This document shows, piece after piece, positions 8,018-16,486 of a DNA stretch of 64,000 nucleotides; position 1 is the stretch's first letter; the number at the start of each line of letters is the position of its first letter. The DNA comes from Acetobacteroides hydrogenigenes (GTDB lineage: Bacteria; Bacteroidota; Bacteroidia; Bacteroidales; ZOR0009), in contig NZ_SLWB01000016.1 in NCBI RefSeq assembly GCF_004340205.1, positions 34,694 to 98,693 on the forward strand, in the 5' to 3' direction. The notes beneath the pieces are model-generated. The model saw only the letters and a program-made list of their open reading frames with translations. It did not search any database and had not been told where the DNA came from. The position numbers and the translations under genes are program-made.

Positions 8018-9421
8018 ATGACGATGAGTATCAGCTTAGACAACAAGGGAGCAGTGGACTTTAAATCCATCAGACCCGTAGTAAACGAAACCCTGCCCAA
8101 GCTGTACATCGAGACTTACGGCTGCCAGATGAACGCCAACGACTCGGAGGTGGTGGTGTCCATCATGCAGCAGCACGGCTACTCGCTTACCCAAGACATG
8201 GCGAAGGCCGATCTAATCCTCATCAACACCTGCTCGATCCGCGACAACGCCGAGCAGCGCGTATGGGGACGTCTGGATGTATTTAAGCAGCAGAAAAAGA
8301 AGCGCCCTGTGCTTGTGGGCGTAATTGGCTGTATGGCCGAACGCCTCAAAACAAAACTTTTGGAGGAGGATAAGGTGGTTGATATCGTAGTTGGCCCCGA
8401 TGCCTACCGCGACCTGCCCAACCTGGTGGTTGGCGCCGAAGGTGGACAAAAGGGAATCAACGTGCTGCTCTCGCGCGAGGAAACCTACGCCGACCTTAGC
8501 CCCGTTCGCCTCGACCAGAATGGCATAACCGCCTACGTTTCGATCATGCGCGGATGCAACAACATGTGCACCTACTGCGTGGTACCCTACACCCGTGGTG
8601 GCGAGCGCAGCCGCGACCCACACACCATTCTGCGCGAAGTTCAGGAATTGGCCGACAACGGCTACAAGGAGGTTACACTGCTCGGACAGAATGTGAACTC
8701 CTACCGATGGACCAGCCCCGACAGCGAAAATGGCGATGTAAGCTTCGCCAACCTGCTCGACATGGTTGCCAAGCAAAATCCAACCATGCGCATTCGCTAC
8801 TCAACCTCACATCCTAGAGATATGAAGGACGAGGTACTTGAGGTAATGGCCGCCCACGACAACATCTGCAAGTACATTCATCTACCAGCACAGTCGGGCA
8901 ACACCCGCATGCTTAAGATGATGAACCGTGGCTATACCCGCGAGTGGTACTTGGATCGCATAGCAGCCATCCGCAGGTACATGCCCGATTGCGCCATCTC
9001 AACCGATGTCATCGCCGGATTCTGCACCGAGACTGAGGAAGAGCATCAGGATACGCTATCGCTCATGGAGGAAGTTGGGTACGAGTTTGCCTACATGTTT
9101 AAGTACAGCGAACGCCCCAACACCAAGGCACAGCGCACCCTTACCGACGACATACCCGAAGAGGTAAAAACGCGCCGCCTAAACGAAATCATCGAGCTGC
9201 AAAACAAGCTTTCGCTAAAGAGCAACCAAAAGGATATCGGAAAGGTATTTGAGGTGCTGGTTGAAGGGACTTCGAAGCGCTCCAAAGAGGAACTCTTCGG
9301 ACGAAGCTCGCAGTATAAGGTGGTGGTTTTCCCTCGTAAGAATTACAAAGTAGGAGATCTTGTTAAGGTTAAGATAACTCAAGCCTCCTCGGCTACGCTA
9401 AAGGGCGAGCCTGTAGAGTAG
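8018..9421 (+). CDS. miaB: tRNA-2-methylthio-N6-dimethylallyladenosine synthase MiaB
   Basis: The 467-residue radical-SAM methylthiotransferase converts i6A37 to ms2i6A37 in tRNAs reading UNN codons. The N-terminal MTTase domain has the three cluster cysteines C36 (YGCQMNAND), C72 and C105. The radical-SAM motif is C180-NNM-C184-TY-C187. A TRAM domain forms the C-terminus (about 400-467). The MiaB-type YGCQMN motif, with full length and TRAM, separates it from RimO and MtaB. The start could be the ATG at 8018 or at 8024. A terminator follows. Confidence 0.97.
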   Translation: MTMSISLDNKGAVDFKSIRPVVNETLPKLYIETYGCQMNANDSEVVVSIMQQHGYSLTQDMAKADLILINTCSIRDNAEQRVWGRLDVFKQQKKKRPVLVGVIGCMAERLKTKLLEEDKVVDIVVGPDAYRDLPNLVVGAEGGQKGINVLLSREETYADLSPVRLDQNGITAYVSIMRGCNNMCTYCVVPYTRGGERSRDPHTILREVQELADNGYKEVTLLGQNVNSYRWTSPDSENGDVSFANLLDMVAKQNPTMRIRYSTSHPRDMKDEVLEVMAAHDNICKYIHLPAQSGNTRMLKMMNRGYTREWYLDRIAAIRRYMPDCAISTDVIAGFCTETEEEHQDTLSLMEEVGYEFAYMFKYSERPNTKAQRTLTDDIPEEVKTRRLNEIIELQNKLSLKSNQKDIGKVFEVLVEGTSKRSKEELFGRSSQYKVVVFPRKNYKVGDLVKVKITQASSATLKGEPVE

Positions 9422-9447
9422 AATTGGCTCAACAATATGATAAAGTA

Positions 9448-9487
9448 AAGCCCCACACCAGTATTGGTAGTGGGGCTTCTTAATTTT
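9448..9487. terminator. Convergent terminator between miaB and the ROK gene
   Basis: Stem AAGCCCCAC / GTGGGGCTT (9448-9456, 9470-9478), followed by TTAATTTTT on the plus strand and preceded by TTTACTTTA on the minus strand. It probably serves both genes. Confidence 0.8.
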
Positions 9488-9509
9488 TCCAGCAAAAGAA
9501 TTGCTTTTT

Positions 9510-10397
9510 CTACTTGCTAAATATGTTTCGATTCTTTGCGTCAAGACAAAGCGCAGCGGCTCCAAGAATGGCAATATCCTGGGTTTCGGTTTGCGAAATC
9601 TTTAACCTATCGGCAGCTTCGCGATAGAAGAACGTGCGCACTTGCTCCCACATCGTTTTCTCGAAATAGGGGAATGCCTTCGAAAGAGCTCCACCAACAA
9701 CAATCAAATCGGGATCAACCGAGTACATGATGGTTTTAACGATGTTTCCCACATCGTAACCAAACTGTTCGAATACGGCTAGAGCAATCTTATCACCGTC
9801 TTCGGCTCTTTCGAGGAATGCGTCGGCCTTAATGCCATACTTTTCTTCGAAATAACCTTCGGAGCAGTAGTACTCGTAGTCGTGTTCTTTGTAAGGAATA
9901 AGACCGAACTCACCAGCAACGCAGTTGTTTCCAGAGAAGAGATGCCCATTCAAAACAATACCTGCACCAACACCAGTTCCAATGATAAGCCCAACCATGT
10001 TGTCGTAAGGGAATCCTTTGCCAAAGTACTTCTCGCCAATAGCAAAACAGTTAGCGTTGTTATTTACGTAAACTGGCACCCCAAACTGCTGCTCCAGAAT
10101 AGCCTTAAGTTGCACCTTTCGCCACGAAGGAATATTGATTACCTTGTAAACAATGCCCTGCTTAACATCTACCACGCTGGGCACGCCAATCCCAATGCTG
10201 CTAACATCAGGAGTCATTGCCTCCTCTATGGTCGATATCAGCTCGCGTAGGATTACCTCTTCTACCTCGCGGTTGTTAATTCTTCGGGAAACCTGTTGTT
10301 CGATAACCTCCCCTTTTACACGGCCCACCTGAATGTAGCGACCGCTCATATTTACACCTATATAGGTAGTATTCTCGTCATCACCTGTAAATATCAT
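9510..10397 (-). CDS. ROK-family protein (sugar kinase-like)
   Basis: The 295-residue ROK protein lacks an N-terminal HTH, so it is kinase-like rather than an NagC/XylR-type repressor. The phosphate loop region is VGLIIGTGVGAGIVLNG (about 148-164), and the catalytic Asp is expected in the YVNNNANC segment (about 119-126). The cysteine-rich zinc loop of canonical ROK kinases (CxCGxxGC) is reduced to a single Cys in YEYYCSEGYFEE. Such variants are common in Bacteroidota. It lies 26 bp downstream of a LacI-type regulator gene on the same strand, so the pair is probably one operon that senses and phosphorylates a sugar. The substrate is unknown. Confidence 0.85.
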   Translation of the reverse strand: MIFTGDDENTTYIGVNMSGRYIQVGRVKGEVIEQQVSRRINNREVEEVILRELISTIEEAMTPDVSSIGIGVPSVVDVKQGIVYKVINIPSWRKVQLKAILEQQFGVPVYVNNNANCFAIGEKYFGKGFPYDNMVGLIIGTGVGAGIVLNGHLFSGNNCVAGEFGLIPYKEHDYEYYCSEGYFEEKYGIKADAFLERAEDGDKIALAVFEQFGYDVGNIVKTIMYSVDPDLIVVGGALSKAFPYFEKTMWEQVRTFFYREAADRLKISQTETQDIAILGAAALCLDAKNRNIFSK

Positions 10398-10423
10398 AGC
10401 AAAAATGTATTCGTGTTACAAAA

Positions 10424-11446
10424 TTATCTAAAGCTAGTTCCTCTGACAAAAAGTTCTGTAGGAATAATAATAGTGCTGGCTGTAACCTGCTCGCCATCGC
10501 TTAAAAGAACCTCCTCTACCTTTGCTAGCAGCTCATCTGCCATAAGGTTAGAGTCCGCCTCGATGGTAGAAATTGATGGAGAAATGTACATATTATACTC
10601 AAAGGCGCCAAAAGCAACCACCGGTATATCGTTAGGAACCGATATATTCCGTTCCTTAAGCCTGTGAACAAGGTGAAGGGCATTCTGCGGGCGTCCAACA
10701 ATCATCGCATCAGGCGGCTCTGGTAGCGAGAATAAGTATTCAATAGCATACTCAACAGAGCTATGATCGAGGTTGCAGTTAACCACATACTCCGGACGCC
10801 ATGCACGTCCAACCTTATAAACGGCCTGCTTTATACCTTTCACGATCTCCTCGTAAATATGGCAACGGCGATTCCCCACGATTACCCCTATTCGTTGAGC
10901 GCCCCCAGCAATAAGCTTACTTGCGGCCGAAAAAGCTCCTTGGTAGTTGTCGGCTATAATCTTAGGTACTGGAAAATCGAAGTTTACCCGATTGAAGCAA
11001 ATGAGAGGTATACCTGCATCAATAAGCTGGTTAAAATGGCTATAGTCATTGGTATCTACCGCCGTAGAAAGAACTACAGCCGCAGGTTTTATTTCTATCA
11101 GCTTATTAACAATTTGTTTTTCTACTTCCGATCGATTTTCGGTGAAGAAAGCAGACACTATGATTCCCTTAGTCAAAAGAGCGGGTTGTAACTTCTCCAG
11201 TGCCGTTCGGTACATTCGGTTGTTAAGATGCGGGCAAACCAGCGCAACTATTTGCCCTAAAGACGTGAGCCTCCTCCCATAATCGGACAAACCTGGCTTA
11301 TAGCCCAATTCCTTTGCTTTCTTTAGCACCTTTTGCTTGGTGGCATCGCTAATGCGAGGATGGTTGTTTAGCGCACGCGAAACCGTTGAAACAGAAATTC
11401 CCAACTCGCTTGCAATATCATCAATGGTAATATCCATTCGTTTCAT
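10424..11446 (-). CDS. LacI-family transcriptional regulator
   Basis: The protein has the classic LacI helix-turn-helix and hinge (ITIDDIASELGISVSTVSRALN, about residues 6-27), then a periplasmic-binding-protein-like effector domain (VALVCPHLNN, DAMIVGRPQNALHLV, VPVVAFGAFEYNMYISPSISTIE). I chose the ATG at 11446 (340 residues) because it begins MKRMDITI like other family members and has an AAAGGAG ribosome site 6-7 nt upstream; a longer frame from 11500 would add an atypical hydrophobic leader. It precedes a ROK kinase-like gene, suggesting sugar-responsive control of that operon. The effector is unknown. Confidence 0.93.
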   Translation of the reverse strand: MKRMDITIDDIASELGISVSTVSRALNNHPRISDATKQKVLKKAKELGYKPGLSDYGRRLTSLGQIVALVCPHLNNRMYRTALEKLQPALLTKGIIVSAFFTENRSEVEKQIVNKLIEIKPAAVVLSTAVDTNDYSHFNQLIDAGIPLICFNRVNFDFPVPKIIADNYQGAFSAASKLIAGGAQRIGVIVGNRRCHIYEEIVKGIKQAVYKVGRAWRPEYVVNCNLDHSSVEYAIEYLFSLPEPPDAMIVGRPQNALHLVHRLKERNISVPNDIPVVAFGAFEYNMYISPSISTIEADSNLMADELLAKVEEVLLSDGEQVTASTIIIPTELFVRGTSFR

Positions 11447-11659
11447 GCACTGCTCCTTTTGTTTGCACAATTTTACAACAAAAAAGAACAACAATTGCAA
11501 ATTATTGCTCTGTTTTTATTGAACGAAACCGTACAATGCGTTACCATTGTGCAATAATTTTCACAAACCATCATAAAACGCTATTAAGAAACACTTTAAG
11601 GCCAAAGACAGTATTTATATCCTCGGACATCTAACCAGTAGCAAATCGCATTATTTTGC

Positions 11660-11667
11660 TAATTTAG
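11660..11667 (+). promoter_or_regulatory. -7 box TAATTTAG
   Basis: A close match to TAnnTTTG, 19 bp before the ATG of the lipoprotein gene at 11687. Confidence 0.4.
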
Positions 11668-11686
11668 CCCCCAAATTATTCGCCAC

Positions 11687-12178
11687 ATGCGCTACACCAA
11701 GCTACTATTCGTCATTCTGCTCTGCCTACTACTTGCCTCTTGCAGCAGCTACAAGGACATTCGTATTGAAAAGGTAACCAACGTTACCCTTAAAGAGTTT
11801 AGCGGTTCAACAGCCTATGTTGATATAACCTTGCTGGTAAACAACCCAACCCATAGCAAGGTATGTCTTAGAAAGCTAGATCTCGATATAAATAGATTTG
11901 ACAGCAAGTTTGCACATGTAGAATCGCTCGAAAAGGTTGAGGTCCCAGCCAAAAGTCAGATAGAAAAGACGGTTCAACTCAAAATTCGTATTTCCAACAT
12001 TCTTTCTTCCGGGTTTATGCTTCTTACCCGAAAGCTCAACCCAGACGACTTTACCGCAAATGGCTACGTTAAGGTTAGTTCGTTCCCTTTCTCCAAAAAA
12101 ATCAAAATTGAAAATCAGAAACTGAGCAAATCAATAAAAGGCCTAGATAGCATTCTAACAACATCGCGAAAGCAGTGA
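11687..12178 (+). CDS. LEA14-like lipoprotein
   Basis: The 163-residue protein has a lipoprotein signal peptide with lipobox LLASC (Cys19). A single LEA14/WHy-type beta-sandwich follows: VTLKEFSGSTAYVDITLLVNNPTHSKVCLRKLDLDI is the typical first half, and VPAKSQIEKTVQLKIRI the second. LEA_2 domain lipoproteins are frequent in Bacteroidota and have no defined function; an envelope role is likely. It stands alone, with a SPOR-domain gene 103 bp downstream under its own promoter. Confidence 0.78.
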   Translation: MRYTKLLFVILLCLLLASCSSYKDIRIEKVTNVTLKEFSGSTAYVDITLLVNNPTHSKVCLRKLDLDINRFDSKFAHVESLEKVEVPAKSQIEKTVQLKIRISNILSSGFMLLTRKLNPDDFTANGYVKVSSFPFSKKIKIENQKLSKSIKGLDSILTTSRKQ

Positions 12179-12203
12179 TTGTAGCAATTCTTAACAATTA
12201 ACT

Positions 12204-12238
12204 TTGCGTAGTTTACTGGTTTGAATTTACTACCTTTG
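12204..12238 (+). promoter_or_regulatory. Promoter TTTG-N23-TACCTTTG
   Basis: A full Bacteroidota promoter: -33 TTTG (12204-12207) and -7 TACCTTTG (12231-12238). It lies 43 bp ahead of the SPOR-domain gene. Confidence 0.7.
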
Positions 12239-12281
12239 CAGCCATAAAGGTCTTCAAAACAAGCGAACAGGATATCCCAAA

Positions 12282-12764
12282 ATGAAGAAAATTATTGCCG
12301 TAATTGCGATTTTGATGGCGGGTTACTTAAAAGGTTACACGCAAAACCTAACCGTTTCCTCCGACACTACTCAGCGAGTTGTTTTCTACAATATATACTC
12401 TGATATAGCACAGCCAGGGCCCAATGAAGCAACAGTCAAGCTTAATCAGCCTGCATTTCTAAAACAAGCGGTAGCCCAAATGGCTGTGAAAAACGAACGA
12501 ACTTTCACCCAAAACGGCTATCGAATAAGAATTTTCTCCGACAACAAGCAAAATTCTAGGCAAGAGTCGGAAGCGCTGGTGCTACAGTTCGAGGCAAAGT
12601 ATCCTAGCGTTAAAGCCTACCGATCGTACTCAAGTCCATACTTTCGCGTATCTGTTGGAGATTTCAGAACATTAAACGAGGCTAAAGCCTTTCTCGAAGT
12701 TGTTAAAATAGAGTACCCCAAAGCATATCCTGTAAAGGAAAAAATAAACTTCCCACCCTTGTAG
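12282..12764 (+). CDS. Exported SPOR-domain protein
   Basis: The 160-residue protein has a signal peptide (about 1-20, ending YTQ) and a C-terminal SPOR domain (about 85-150: NGYRIRIFSDNKQNSRQESEAL, then PYFRVSVGDFRTLNEAKAFL). SPOR domains bind glycan strands lacking stem peptides at division sites, so a septal or envelope role is inferred. Its stop codon lies inside the terminator hairpin. The gene is monocistronic. Confidence 0.85.
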   Translation: MKKIIAVIAILMAGYLKGYTQNLTVSSDTTQRVVFYNIYSDIAQPGPNEATVKLNQPAFLKQAVAQMAVKNERTFTQNGYRIRIFSDNKQNSRQESEALVLQFEAKYPSVKAYRSYSSPYFRVSVGDFRTLNEAKAFLEVVKIEYPKAYPVKEKINFPPL

Positions 12765-12776
12765 TGGGATTTTTTA
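12751..12776 (+). terminator. Terminator overlapping the SPOR gene stop codon
   Basis: Stem TCCCAC / GTGGGA (12751-12756, 12764-12769) followed by TTTTTT. The TAG stop sits in the loop. Confidence 0.75.
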
Positions 12777-12827
12777 TTTGTTGAAATAGAGAGAACACAC
12801 AATAACAAACAGCAAACTAGTTGAAAG

Positions 12828-14720
12828 ATGAGCGATCAAATTAAGCACGAGTGCGGCATAGCCCTTATACGCCTACGTAAGCCGTTGGAGTACTACAAGG
12901 AGAAATACGGCTCGTGGACTTATGGAATCCAGAAGTTGTACCTAATAATGGAGAAGCAGCACAACCGCGGACAGGACGGCGCCGGCGTTGCCAGCGTAAA
13001 GATTGACCTTGCCCCCGGGAAACGCTACTTCGACCGCTATCGCTCCAACCAATCGACCCCAATAAAGGATGTATTCGACAATATTCGTCAAGGAATTGCC
13101 CATGCCGATAAGTCGCTTGTAACAGACCCTAGTTGGGCAAAGGAAAATGTCAACTTTGCAGGAGAGCTGTACCTTGGTCACCTGCGTTACGGCACCTTCG
13201 GTAACCACTCCATCGACTTTGTGCATCCGGTGATGCGCGCCAACAACTGGCGTAGCCGTAGCTTGGTACTGGCCGGAAACTTCAACCTTACCAATGTTGA
13301 TGAACTCTTCAACCGCCTAGTTGAACTTGGGCAACATCCAAAGGATTTTACCGATACCGTTACCATCCTCGAGATGATGGGCTTCTTCCTCGACGAGGAG
13401 AACCAGATGCTCTTCCGCAAGTACAAGAACGAAGGTTTCAACAATAAGGAGATATCTAAGCTAATCGAATCGAACCTAGATGTTCGTAAGGTTCTTGAAA
13501 TTGCTACAAAAGATTTTGACGGAGGCTATGCTCTTGCAGGCCTAATTGGGCATGGAGATGCCTTTGTTGCCCGCGACCCTTGGGGCATTCGTCCAGCCAA
13601 CTACTACATCGACGATGAGATTGTGGTGGTAGCCTCAGAGCGCGCCGTTATCCAAACCGTGATGAACGTTCCTGCCGCTGAAGTTCACCAAGTGAAGCCA
13701 GGAACTGCGCTTATAATCCGTAAGAATGGTGATGTTTCACTCGAACCGATACGTGTACCACAGGAGCGCAAATCGTGCTCTTTCGAGCGCATCTACTTCT
13801 CGCGCGGAACAGATAAGAACATCTACCTCGAGCGCAAGGGCCTAGGTGCTGGCGTCGTTAATCAAGTGCTAAAGGCTGTTGACTACAATCTAAAGAATAC
13901 CGTATTCTCGTTCATTCCCAACACTGCCGAAACCGCTTTCTACGGGCTTGTTGAAGGTGTTGAGAAGTATATGGCGGAGCAGAAAAAGCAGCAGATTATT
14001 GAGGCAAACGGTAACATTACCCAGGAGAAGCTTATTGAGATCATCTCCGAGCGCCCACGCATCGAGAAGATTGCCGTGAAGGACGTTAAGCTACGTACCT
14101 TCATCACGCAGGACGAAAACCGCGACGACATGGTTGCCCACGTATACGATATCACCTACGGTACGGTTAACGCTGGTGTAGATAATCTAGTAATTATTGA
14201 TGACTCCATCGTTCGAGGAACCACACTACGCCAGAGCATCCTGCGCATGCTCGACCGCCTCAACCCTAAAAAGATTGTGGTGGTAAGCTCAGCGCCTCAG
14301 ATTCGCTACCCCGACTGCTACGGCATCGACATGACAAAGATGGGTGACTTTATCGCCTTTACGGCCGCTATCGAACTGCTTAAGGATGCCGGAAAAACGG
14401 ATGTTATCGATGATGTTTACCAGCGCTGCAAGGCACAACAATACCTTCCAAAAGAAGAGATCATCAACCACGTAAAGGATATCTACCGTCCATTTACCGA
14501 CGAGCAGATATCCGCCAAGATTGCCGAAATTCTTCGCCCTGCCGATATGAAGGCAGACCTAGAGATCGTTTACCAAACGGTTGAAGGACTTCACGAGGCT
14601 TGTCCAAACGACCTTGGCGATTGGTACTTTACCGGCAACTACCCCACCGATGGAGGTAACCGCGTTGTAAACACCGCGTTCATCAACTTTATTGAAGGGG
14701 TAAACAAAAGGGCATATTAG
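12828..14720 (+). CDS. purF: Amidophosphoribosyltransferase, long Bacteroidota form
   Basis: The 630-residue enzyme has an N-terminal class II glutamine amidotransferase domain with a cysteine in the HECGIALI segment (Cys9; the propeptide MSDQIKHE would be cut to expose it). A C-terminal type I phosphoribosyltransferase domain carries the PRPP loop VIIDDSIVRGTT near residues 453-465. It would transfer glutamine nitrogen to PRPP, the first step of purine synthesis. It is about 120 residues longer than E. coli PurF. Bacteroidota often carry this long form beside a canonical PurF, so it may be a second isozyme. It stands alone. Confidence 0.85.
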   Translation: MSDQIKHECGIALIRLRKPLEYYKEKYGSWTYGIQKLYLIMEKQHNRGQDGAGVASVKIDLAPGKRYFDRYRSNQSTPIKDVFDNIRQGIAHADKSLVTDPSWAKENVNFAGELYLGHLRYGTFGNHSIDFVHPVMRANNWRSRSLVLAGNFNLTNVDELFNRLVELGQHPKDFTDTVTILEMMGFFLDEENQMLFRKYKNEGFNNKEISKLIESNLDVRKVLEIATKDFDGGYALAGLIGHGDAFVARDPWGIRPANYYIDDEIVVVASERAVIQTVMNVPAAEVHQVKPGTALIIRKNGDVSLEPIRVPQERKSCSFERIYFSRGTDKNIYLERKGLGAGVVNQVLKAVDYNLKNTVFSFIPNTAETAFYGLVEGVEKYMAEQKKQQIIEANGNITQEKLIEIISERPRIEKIAVKDVKLRTFITQDENRDDMVAHVYDITYGTVNAGVDNLVIIDDSIVRGTTLRQSILRMLDRLNPKKIVVVSSAPQIRYPDCYGIDMTKMGDFIAFTAAIELLKDAGKTDVIDDVYQRCKAQQYLPKEEIINHVKDIYRPFTDEQISAKIAEILRPADMKADLEIVYQTVEGLHEACPNDLGDWYFTGNYPTDGGNRVVNTAFINFIEGVNKRAY

Positions 14721-14729
14721 GATTCGTAG

Positions 14730-14784
14730 GGGTAGATAATCATCTACCCGAATATTTTATAGGGGCAGATAATTATCTGCCCCT
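14730..14784. repeat. Two perfect palindromes after purF
   Basis: GGGTAGAT-AATC-ATCTACCC at 14730-14749 and AGGGGCAGATAA/TTATCTGCCCCT at 14761-14784. Both are of the CCCCTAC-ended type scattered in Bacteroidota intergenic DNA. They could end transcription, but neither has a good T run. Confidence 0.75.
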
Positions 14785-14835
14785 ACGTTATTGTAATAGA
14801 TAAAAATTTGGTTGCATAATCGGCGAAATAGAATA

Positions 14836-14867
14836 TTTGCAATGCCAGTCCAAACGCATTACTTTTG
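14836..14867 (+). promoter_or_regulatory. Promoter TTTG-N20-TACTTTTG
   Basis: -33 TTTG at 14836-14839 and -7 TACTTTTG at 14860-14867, 20 bp apart. The ATG at 14894 is 26 bp downstream. One of the cleanest promoters in the window. Confidence 0.75.
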
Positions 14868-14893
14868 CCAATCAAATGTAAAAGACACACGTC

Positions 14894-15289
14894 ATGTTTC
14901 AACAATACTCTGCTAAGGTGGACCGATTTGGAAGCGCCTACGCGCTCTTAGAGGCTACCGAAAAGGATAAAAAGGTAACCATAGAGTACTACCTCATTTT
15001 TAAAGATGGCGAAACGCCCTCTATTAAAGGTGGAGTGCTGGAGGTGGAAGCAGTACTGGATCAAACGCTGGAAACCTACGTTAATGAGCATGTGGAAGAA
15101 TCGCTACCCTACATGATTCTACGCTACCTAGTAGACAACCATCAACCTTCAGAGCTAGAGAATCTGCCCGAGGTTGTTTTCGCCGAGGACGCCAACGCTA
15201 TTGCCACCATCAAGGCTAACTTCCCCGATTATGCAAGCATGATTATCCAGAAAAGCACCTCAAAAGCGATTAAGGAGGCTCTTGCCTAA
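14894..15289 (+). CDS. Conserved hypothetical protein, 131 aa
   Basis: This is a small acidic cytoplasmic protein with no signal peptide or membrane segment; I do not recognise a family. It starts MFQQYSAKVDRFGSAYALLEA and is predicted to be mixed alpha/beta. It has its own strong promoter and its own terminator 7 bp after the stop, so it is a well-delimited single gene. Codon use is like its neighbours. Function is unknown. Confidence 0.75.
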   Translation: MFQQYSAKVDRFGSAYALLEATEKDKKVTIEYYLIFKDGETPSIKGGVLEVEAVLDQTLETYVNEHVEESLPYMILRYLVDNHQPSELENLPEVVFAEDANAIATIKANFPDYASMIIQKSTSKAIKEALA

Positions 15290-15296
15290 TAAATAC

Positions 15297-15319
15297 GAGA
15301 CGCTATTAGCGTCTCTTTT
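15297..15319 (+). terminator. Terminator of the 131-aa hypothetical gene
   Basis: Stem GAGACGCTA / TAGCGTCTC (15297-15315) with TTTT following. Confidence 0.78.
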
Positions 15320-15355
15320 CATATTACACCATCTAAACTCAATACCCTAAACACC

Positions 15356-16408
15356 ATGAGATCATTATACCACTTACGAGGGTGGCTGCTGCTTTTGGCA
15401 ATCCTCCTTCTCTTCTCTTCGGCAGAAGCTAAAAAGAGAAAGACCATCAAGGTCCTGCAGTTTAACATCTGGCAGGAAGGGACTGTAATCCCTAACGGAT
15501 ACGAGGCTATTGCCGACGAGATTGCTCGTACCGATGCAGACTTCGTTGCCCTAAGCGAAGTGCGCAACTATAAGGGCACCCGCTTCTGCGACCGTATCGT
15601 CGAATCGCTACGCAAGCGAGGCAAGACCTACTACTCCTTCTACAGCTACGATTCGGGTATCTTGAGCCGCTACCCTATTGTCGACAGCGCCACCGTATTT
15701 CCCGAAAATGATGACCATGGCAGCATCTACAAAGTAGTAGCCGATATGGGCTCACACAAGGTTGCCTTCTACACCGCCCACCTCGACTATCGCAACTGTG
15801 CCCTCTATCTCCCACGCGGATACTGCGGAACAACGTGGAAGAAGTTACCCAAAAAAGTAGACAACCTCGACACCGTCCTTTTCGACAACGCCGCATCGCA
15901 AAGAGTTGCTGCCATTCGATTATTTATTGAGGATGCCCAAAAGGAGATTGCCAAAGGACATTTGGTAATGTTGGGCGGCGACTTCAACGAGCCCTCGCAC
16001 CTCGATTGGATAAAGGCCAACCGCAACCTGTACGACCACAACGGGCTTGTAGTACCCTGGCATGTTACCAAACTACTCGAAAAGTCGGGCTATAAGGATG
16101 CCTACCGCCAGCGCTATCCCAATCCGGTAACCCACCCCGGTTTTACCTTCCCTGCCGATAATCCTTTGGTGGACATCAAGAAGCTGGCATGGTCGCCCGA
16201 GGCAGATGATCGCGATCGCATCGACTTTATCTTTTACCATCCATATAAAGGCCTAAAACTAAAGGATGCCGTAATCGTCGGACCTCAAGGATCTATTTGC
16301 AGGAATAAGCGTATAGTGGAAACCTCGAATGATAGATTTATAAAGCCTATGAATGTTTGGCCAACCGACCACAAGGCGGTAATGGCAACCTTCTTCCTTG
16401 CCCAATAG
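15356..16408 (+). CDS. Exported endonuclease/exonuclease/phosphatase-family hydrolase
   Basis: The 350-residue protein has a signal peptide (about 1-25) and an EEP fold. Catalytic motifs are VLQFNIWQEG (metal-binding Asn near 38), SEVR (Glu near 67), TAHLDYRN (near 141-148), GGDFNEP (about 206-212), DRIDFI (about 286-291) and PTDHKA (about 338-343). Members hydrolyse phosphodiester or phosphomonoester bonds in nucleic acids, inositol phosphates or sphingomyelin-like lipids. Export argues against a nuclear or DNA-repair role and for nutrient scavenging. It converges on the GH27 gene across a shared hairpin. Confidence 0.86.
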   Translation: MRSLYHLRGWLLLLAILLLFSSAEAKKRKTIKVLQFNIWQEGTVIPNGYEAIADEIARTDADFVALSEVRNYKGTRFCDRIVESLRKRGKTYYSFYSYDSGILSRYPIVDSATVFPENDDHGSIYKVVADMGSHKVAFYTAHLDYRNCALYLPRGYCGTTWKKLPKKVDNLDTVLFDNAASQRVAAIRLFIEDAQKEIAKGHLVMLGGDFNEPSHLDWIKANRNLYDHNGLVVPWHVTKLLEKSGYKDAYRQRYPNPVTHPGFTFPADNPLVDIKKLAWSPEADDRDRIDFIFYHPYKGLKLKDAVIVGPQGSICRNKRIVETSNDRFIKPMNVWPTDHKAVMATFFLAQ

Positions 16409-16430
16409 AAACAATACAGACAAATAGCAA

Positions 16431-16463
16431 ACATCCCCAAGCGGTTCTGCCACTTGGGGATGT
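16431..16463. terminator. Convergent hairpin between EEP hydrolase and GH27 genes
   Basis: Perfect 11-bp arms ACATCCCCAAG / CTTGGGGATGT (16431-16441, 16453-16463) followed by TCCTTTAT. Likely a two-way terminator. Confidence 0.65.
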
Positions 16464-16486
16464 TCCTTTATATCCTGTTGTTCTTG

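Noticed and set aside
11547..11566. TTGTG-N10-CACAA as a LacI-type operator
   Set aside because: Arms are only 5 bp and the spacer is long; similar A/T-rich words are frequent. Too weak to call.
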